From Pyrus communis (Eukaryota > Streptophyta > Magnoliopsida > Rosales > Rosaceae): a stretch of 64,000 bases of DNA. Positions 58,835 to 64,000 of this stretch are shown here, piece by piece; position 1 is the first letter of the stretch; every line of letters begins with the position of its first letter. The notes beneath the pieces were generated by a model. The model did not search any database. It saw only the letters and a list, made by a program, of their open reading frames with translations, and was not told the DNA's origin. Location: assembly GCF_963583255.1 (NCBI RefSeq), contig NC_084818.1, positions 7,540,149-7,604,148 on the forward strand, given 5' to 3'. The position numbers were made by a program, and so were the translations under genes.

Positions 58835-61016
58835 CTACCTGCTGCCTTTCCTCGCGTGCACTGGAGTGCCTTTAATGGAGCTAGAATCATACCTAAGAGG
58901 ACCGGAGTGCCTCCTTGGTCCAGCCGGGGAAGCAGAGAATGACAGCTGCTTCTTTACAGACGTCACTGATCCTTTCTCTGATGGTGTTCCGTTCTTCTCT
59001 GACTGGTTTGAGTTTAGGGTTGCCAACCTCGACCTGGCCTTTGTTGGTTTCGTGGGTGTCCTGTAATTTTGAACCGAAGGCGAGCTTGCAAGGCTCTCGT
59101 CAGCTCTGACGGAAAATCCTGCCATGCTATGCCTCCTGTTGAAGCGTTCTGACTGGATGCTTAGCGTTCTCCTGGAGTCCTCATCTCCAACCCGACCATT
59201 TCCTCTTGGGTTTCTCCTGGTTACTGATGCGGACGATGGTGCTTTGGAGAGAGGAGTTGAAGGGGATTGGCGACTCGAAGGTCTGTTTGATCTTAGGACA
59301 GTAGGGGTCCTAGGAGAAGGCTTATCACGAAGAGCATAAGCTTTTGTGATTTCCCCCACAGACATGGAGGCACGGCTTGCAGCACTCCTCATGGAGGCCC
59401 GGTCATTGAAGTCTGCTGTACTTCGGCTCTCCCATGGCCTTGCAGCCATCCATCGCTCCAACCAACTCCAACCCCAGTGGGGATTGCTGGGGTCCATAAA
59501 GGTCGGGTGTTCAGATTTCGGAGAGTTCTTCCACATTTTCTGTTAAGTAGATTTATTGGGTCAGTTTAAGTTAGAAGATTAATTCAATATGTTAAAAAGA
59601 ATAATGAGATTCATCACAGCATAATCTCAAATCGGATTTCAAAATCGCCGACGATAGACTTCCTGTAATCCTACCTGGTGAGAGAATGAATAGGCCAATG
59701 CCCTTTCTCGTCTAATAGCAGCCTCTTGTTTCATTTGTAGCTTTGCCTCGACCTGCTCCTTCGATTCTGTGCTATCATTCCAATCTTCTCCCATCTGTCA
59801 CAACGAGCTTATTATATCACAAAAACGAAGACTAAAGCTTGAAATAAATATAAAACTAGAGGATGAAGCAAATCGAAGATTGAACTCAGAGAACAGAAGA
59901 TGCCAAGTGCGCATAACATATCAGGGGAACTTACAGAAGCTTTGAGTTTCTCAAGCTCTTTCTCTTGTTTCTGTTGGAGCTGTCGCTGAAGTGCCTGATT
60001 CTCCTCAGACATTCTAATCCTCCTTGCACGAATCTGAGACTGCACATGAGCAACAGTCTGCATGCATCTTAATGTGGTAGTTGCTTGTCGTTTAACAGAT
60101 TGGCCCTCTATCAATGATTTCAACCTCACCAACCCCCTCAAAGCTCGTAACGCCCTTCTTGCCTGAAATCACAAATCGCAGCACAACCTCATCTAACGCA
60201 TACAGCTCATCGCCGAATAATGGTTATATCGAAGCTATTGTTACAGATTGTTATTTACTGCTTTACTAAATTAAACATAATTCTAAATGCTGTCAGCATC
60301 CCCTTATCCATAAGAAGTTGGCCTTGAAATGTGATCACTAAAATTGAACAACCAACCGTTCAACTGATTCAACAGAACTAGAAGAAAAAAACTGACATAC
60401 TTTTGCATTTTATCACAAATCAAACATCTTAATGAAACGAATAGGACTGTAGAATGATGTAGCCAAATAAAACATACCAAGTGCCCTCGGAAAGCAGTCT
60501 GAATCTTGATAGCTGCAGCCTCCTGCATCGACTTTCTGGTGTAACGGGGCATGGGCACAGCTGTAAGGCGAACAACCTCTGCGGCAGCCTGAACAGCAGC
60601 CACAGCTGCCTCTGCAGCCACGGCAGTGGCAAGTGCCACAGAGTAAGCATGTTTGTTCTGTGCATTCTCAGCCTCAGCTAACTCGACATCTTCTTTTGGA
60701 GGCGGGGTCGGAGGAGGAGGGTGGGTAGGGGTACTAGCGGGGGCAGGAGCAGGGGCGGGGGCAGGGATAACCAATGCGGTTTCTTCGCAGGAAGATACCG
60801 CATCCTCGTTCTTGTACTTCCCAAACCATTTCTTTGACTTATGAGTCTTCTGGCATGAAAGTACAATTGTTCAGATCAGAAACTCGTATTAGTTTTCGAT
60901 ACAACAACGATGTAAGATCAAATTAAACCAGTTAAGCAAACCTGATCTTTATTTTCCTTTGGATCAAGGGTGAGGGCTTTCTTGAGTGTAGAAAACCAAC
61001 TCCCTTTCCTCCCCAT
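58835..61016 (-). CDS. IQD calmodulin-binding scaffold protein (IQD3-like)
   Basis: Five exons on the minus strand: 61016-60942, 60849-60478, 60162-59935, 59794-59675 and 59539-58835, all GT-AG and in phase; 499 aa. The N terminus [18 protein letters not shown] is basic, as in IQD proteins. Next are a proline/alanine-rich spacer and an alanine-rich stretch ([20 protein letters not shown]). The IQ67 domain (about 136-200) has one canonical IQ motif ([17 protein letters not shown]), split by the family's usual intron, plus two weaker ones (QSVKRQ and VQSQIRARR). The C-terminal 234 residues are serine/arginine-rich, with [20 protein letters not shown] and a DUF4005-like [18 protein letters not shown] proteins bind calmodulin and microtubules or membranes as scaffolds. 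From memory it is closest to IQD3 (subfamily I). Its upstream region has (GA)n leader sequence. Confidence 0.93.
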
Positions 61017-62633
61017 TTCCTAGCAAAGCATGCTGCCAAAAAAAAAAAACAAATTTATGAAATTTCAGATACATACAATACAATAAACAAGAGACGTAAT
61101 GAAATTTCTCAATGCATAAAATTCAAATAACCCAGAAATTCAAAAGGAACAGTGGACAAGGAAAGTTGAAACTTGAAAGTCAAAGTTCAACCTTCAAGAT
61201 TCTGACTTTTTGGTAGGAAATCTATGTCATAAATACACAGAGATCTAATTAGTCACCCGGTAAACACGATTAATAACTTCCGGTTGTCCATTAATGCAAA
61301 CAATAAATGGACCAAAACCCAGATTCCAAAACTGCAAGATTTTCACAAAATCCATAGAACCAAATCAAATATCCTACCTGCAGCAACTTAGAGAGAGAAA
61401 GAGAGGAGAGAGTGACTGACAAAATGACAGAGCCCACAAGTAAATAGAAGGACAAATGTATGAGAAAAACACAGGCCAAAACAAAAAAAAAGGACAACTT
61501 TCAGTACCTCTGCTCGAAAATTCCCAGATTTCTGTGAGTTTTTGGGAACTTCCTCTCCCCTGAAAAAAAAGAAAAAAACAGAAAATACCCAAAGGAGTTT
61601 ATGAATGGGGGGAGAGAGAGAGAGAGAGAGTGTGTGTGTGTGGGGAGGAGAGAGAGAGGGGCGGGGGACCGATCTTTGGTGAGGAAAGCTTCAACGTTCG
61701 GAAAAACAGAACAAGTTGCAGAGGAGCAGAAGGAACGGAGGAGGTGGTTAAGGGAGAATTCGGAGGGGCCGACAGATCGGGGTTTCTATTTTAGCAAGAA
61801 TCAAAAGACAACATTAGACAACAACAAATTCGCTGTCTTTATCTTTAGCAGTTTTTGAGGATTTTTTCGGGATACAGCCATCGTTCCGATCTGCTGCAAC
61901 TTGAACCACAGCAACGCCTGTGCTTTCCTCCAAACAAGGCATGCCTCACGAATTGAACTAAATTTTGATCATTTGTTAATTTCGTGGATAAAAAGAAAAA
62001 GGGTTGCTTGTTTTACAAGCAAACGATGTGATTTCACTCAAAAATCATGCAAAGCACAAATTTTAAGCTGATGAAATGGTTAGTGTGAAGAAAAAATAGC
62101 AAGTTGGTATAAAATTTGTGTAACTTGCATGCCAAGTTTAAAACTTTCTTCGATTGTACAAGTATAAGGGCTCGTATTTATGAAATGATTACAAACTTTG
62201 TATTTAGACTATTACAATTCATACATGCTTTAACCATATGGATTATGAGAGGTGGATAAATAAATTGTTCTAAATCTTAACTATCACTCAACTTATTGAT
62301 AGTCCAAACTCTGAAAATTGACGTGGTTAAAGAACTACGAGGCTAGTTTAGTGATTAGGTGATCTAATTAATTAAATTAATTATTTCCCTTTATAACAAA
62401 TCAAAGTCACTTTCTGAAACTTACGTCTGTATGATAGTTAATACATAAAACAAGAAAAAAGAAAAAGAAGACTAACCTTGTGCAGTCTTTAGTTGCATAT
62501 AACAGTGTCCAGAGAAACCCTAGCAGTTGTGCCCTACATTGTCCGTTTTAGGTTAAAGTTTCTTTATATAAAGGGTTGGTAGCCACTTGTCACTTGGTGA
62601 GGCCACCACAACACAGAATTTTATGTTATCCAC
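61017..62633. other. IQD promoter/5' UTR region and intergenic DNA
   Basis: 61017-61860 likely carries the 5' UTR (possibly with a leader intron) and promoter of the IQD gene. It includes (GA)n at about 61613-61630 and (TG)n at 61630-61640. The open frame at 61601-61858 is simple-sequence-derived. From 61900 to 62633 I see no gene. Confidence 0.5.
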
Positions 62634-62760
62634 ACACCCATTTTCACTTCTCAGACATCTTCTTAATTTCCGACCGTCGGATCGAATGAATTGAAGAAGG
62701 TTAAATTACAAAAATCAATAAGGGGTGTGTGAGGAGTAAAAAGGGGTGTGTAGATATCAC
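62634..62760. mobile_element. MITE, GTGTTATCCACACACC family, copy 3
   Basis: Left TGTTATCCACACACCC, right GGGGTGTGTAGATATCAC, with the core CCGTCGGATCGAATGAATTG and GAAGAAGGTTAAATTACAAA. Third member of the family with copies at 1511 and 36438. Confidence 0.75.
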
Positions 62761-62784
62761 ACCCCTTAAAGAGATGAGTGCATC

Positions 62785-62942
62785 TAGGGGTGGGTTCGGT
62801 TCAAAACGGTTCGGTTTTTTGCCAAAACCGAAACCAAACCGAAATTTCGGTTCGGTTCGGTTCGGTTCATTTTTTTTTTCGGTTCGGTTTTTTTCGGTTT
62901 CGGTTTTTTCCGGTTCGGTTTTGGTTTTTTTCGGTTTTTTAT
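62785..62942. repeat. CGGTT-rich array, left block
   Basis: Dense degenerate repeats of GGTTCGGTT and TTTTCGGTT, beginning just after GGGTGGGTTCGGTTC. A short reverse-complement stretch (AAAACCGAAACCAAACCGAA) lies near the left edge and can pair with the rest. The open frames through it are repeat artefacts. Confidence 0.85.
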
Positions 62943-63907
62943 TTTTATTTTTAAATGATGTAAATGGAAGGAACCTACCTATCAACCTCCCAGTTCTCAT
63001 ATATCAGAGAATTGAGAGCCTCAAAATCCTGAATATATTCAAGTAATTCAACTACTTGTGATCAAGCAGAACGAATTCAAATTTTCAAAAGTTAAGCAAA
63101 TACATAAACATATATTCTTCAAGGAAATGTAGATCGCCAGGATTCAAAATTCAAAAACTTTAAAATTTACAAAATCATGAAATAACTCAACAAATTAACT
63201 GATCGATGCAAATCGAAAAAAAAAAGAAGCAATTGGGTTCTTCTAAATACCATAATCGGACTTCAATAGCGCATGCCCAGTGCCCACATTCAAATTCATA
63301 GTCAAGTCCATAGATCTAGAAAATTCCAAAACATATTTAGAGAACAATACAAACTTTTTCACCTTAAATTACATAAATTTCAAATGGGTAACCATACAAT
63401 TAAAAACCTATAAACTGACAAATAAATAAAACCACAACCTTTGTTGCAGCGATATAGCCATGATCGTCACAAGCTCTTTCAATTCCTCTTTTTGTCGGAT
63501 CTCGAAAAGGGCGAGGGAAAATCATGGTTTGGAAGAAGGAATCCGCAAGGAGGACATGAGAAAATTGGAGAGAGAGTGATTTGGAGGAAGAGAGGAAGGA
63601 GAGGGAGAGGGAAGGAGAGAGAGAGAGAGAAAGAGAGGAAGCAAAGGCAAATAGGAAGCAGCGGACGGAACAGAGAGGTGTTTGAGATCTGAAATGAAAT
63701 GGGAGTGAGACAGCTAGGGTTTGTAAAGTTAAGAAATTTTATAAAGCATTAAACATAAGAAACCTATAAATAAATTACTGGTACAATTATAACAACACAA
63801 AGCCTACAGTCAAGTTGGCTTGCAACAACCAACCCCAACCCGTAGGGAAAGGGTTCAAACCCCGACAGGAACATGTATTTTTTAGTATTTATATATGATT
63901 TTTTTTC
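62943..63907. other. DNA between two CGGTT arrays
   Basis: AT-rich to about 63440, then a purine-rich tract (GGAGAGAG..., 63560-63680). At 63840-63872 a stretch GTAGGGAAAGGGTTCAAACC resembles a pol III box B. No protein family recognised. It may be the interior of one repeat element bounded by the arrays. Confidence 0.4.
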
Positions 63908-64000
63908 GGTTCGGTTCAATTCGGTTCAGTTTCCAAACCTCAAAAACCGAAACCGAACCAACCAAATTCGGTTCGGTTCGGTTTGGTAGTTTCGGTTCGG
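63908..64000. repeat. CGGTT-rich array, right block (cut by the window end)
   Basis: TCGGTTCGGTTCAATTCGG repeats with an inner reverse-complement segment (AAAACCGAAACCGAACC), as in the left block. It continues past the last base of the window. Confidence 0.85.

Noticed and set aside
61601..61858. 85-codon frame beginning with an RERERE stretch
   Set aside because: (GA)n simple sequence in the IQD upstream region; overlaps another frame and has no family.
62701..63046. Open frames of about 100 codons through the CGGTT array
   Set aside because: Peptides are pure repeat translations (KTKTEPEKTETEKNRTE type).
63840..63872. tRNA-like box B (GGGTTCAAACC)
   Set aside because: No cloverleaf could be assembled around it; at best a SINE-type promoter relic.

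Overview
This window is nuclear DNA from a flowering plant. The genes have typical dicot introns, intergenic DNA is AT-rich and full of MITEs, and there are several copies of the 5S-rRNA-derived TRIM retrotransposon Cassandra. The Cassandra variant and the MITE families look to me like Rosaceae (apple/pear/Prunus group); that family-level call is pattern recognition and was not computed. I found seven protein-coding genes, one small gene fragment, one decayed Copia retrotransposon, two segmental duplications and about twenty small transposons. No tRNA or functional rRNA gene and no CRISPR array was recognised.

Layout. 1.8-6.5 kb: GET4 (+), 12 exons. 6.85 kb: broken ureidoglycolate-hydrolase-like fragment (-). 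7.3-9.6 kb: intronless P-class PPR gene (+). 11.8-14.3 kb: transposon cluster, in which a MITE is split by a three-LTR Cassandra, next to a 1.1-kb element with long terminal inverted repeats. 17.1-25.1 kb: decayed Copia element on the minus strand with a 1.2-kb TIR transposon nested in it. 26.9-36.1 kb: tandem segmental duplication carrying two LOB-domain (LBD) genes. 38.2-40.1 kb: mitochondrial ATP synthase subunit d (+). 41.3-46.7 kb: EF-hand mitochondrial carrier of the SAMTL type (-), convergent with the ATP synthase gene. 48.3-53.5 kb: second tandem duplication, with Cassandra in solo-LTR and full-length states at the same site. 55.3-57.1 kb: TIM14/PAM18 (-). 58.8-61.0 kb: IQD calmodulin-binding protein (-). 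62.8-64.0 kb: CGGTT-rich repeat that runs off the window end.

Biology. Three neighbouring genes act in mitochondria (ATP synthase subunit d, SAMTL-like carrier, TIM14), and the PPR protein may also be organellar. From memory, the Arabidopsis pairs TIM14-1/SAMTL (At2g35795/At2g35800) and IQD3/ATPQ (At3g52290/At3g52300) are each adjacent, so 38-61 kb looks like an old conserved block. GET4 belongs to the tail-anchored protein insertion pathway. The LBD pair are transcription factors of lateral-organ/vascular type.

The most informative features are the two duplications. Each holds transposons present in one copy and absent from the other, with readable empty sites, so insertions and LTR-LTR deletions can be ordered in time. 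I did not find a convincing entirely new biological system. The least explained pieces are the long-TIR element at 13.0-14.1 kb, which may carry captured host sequence, and the CGGTT element at the right edge.
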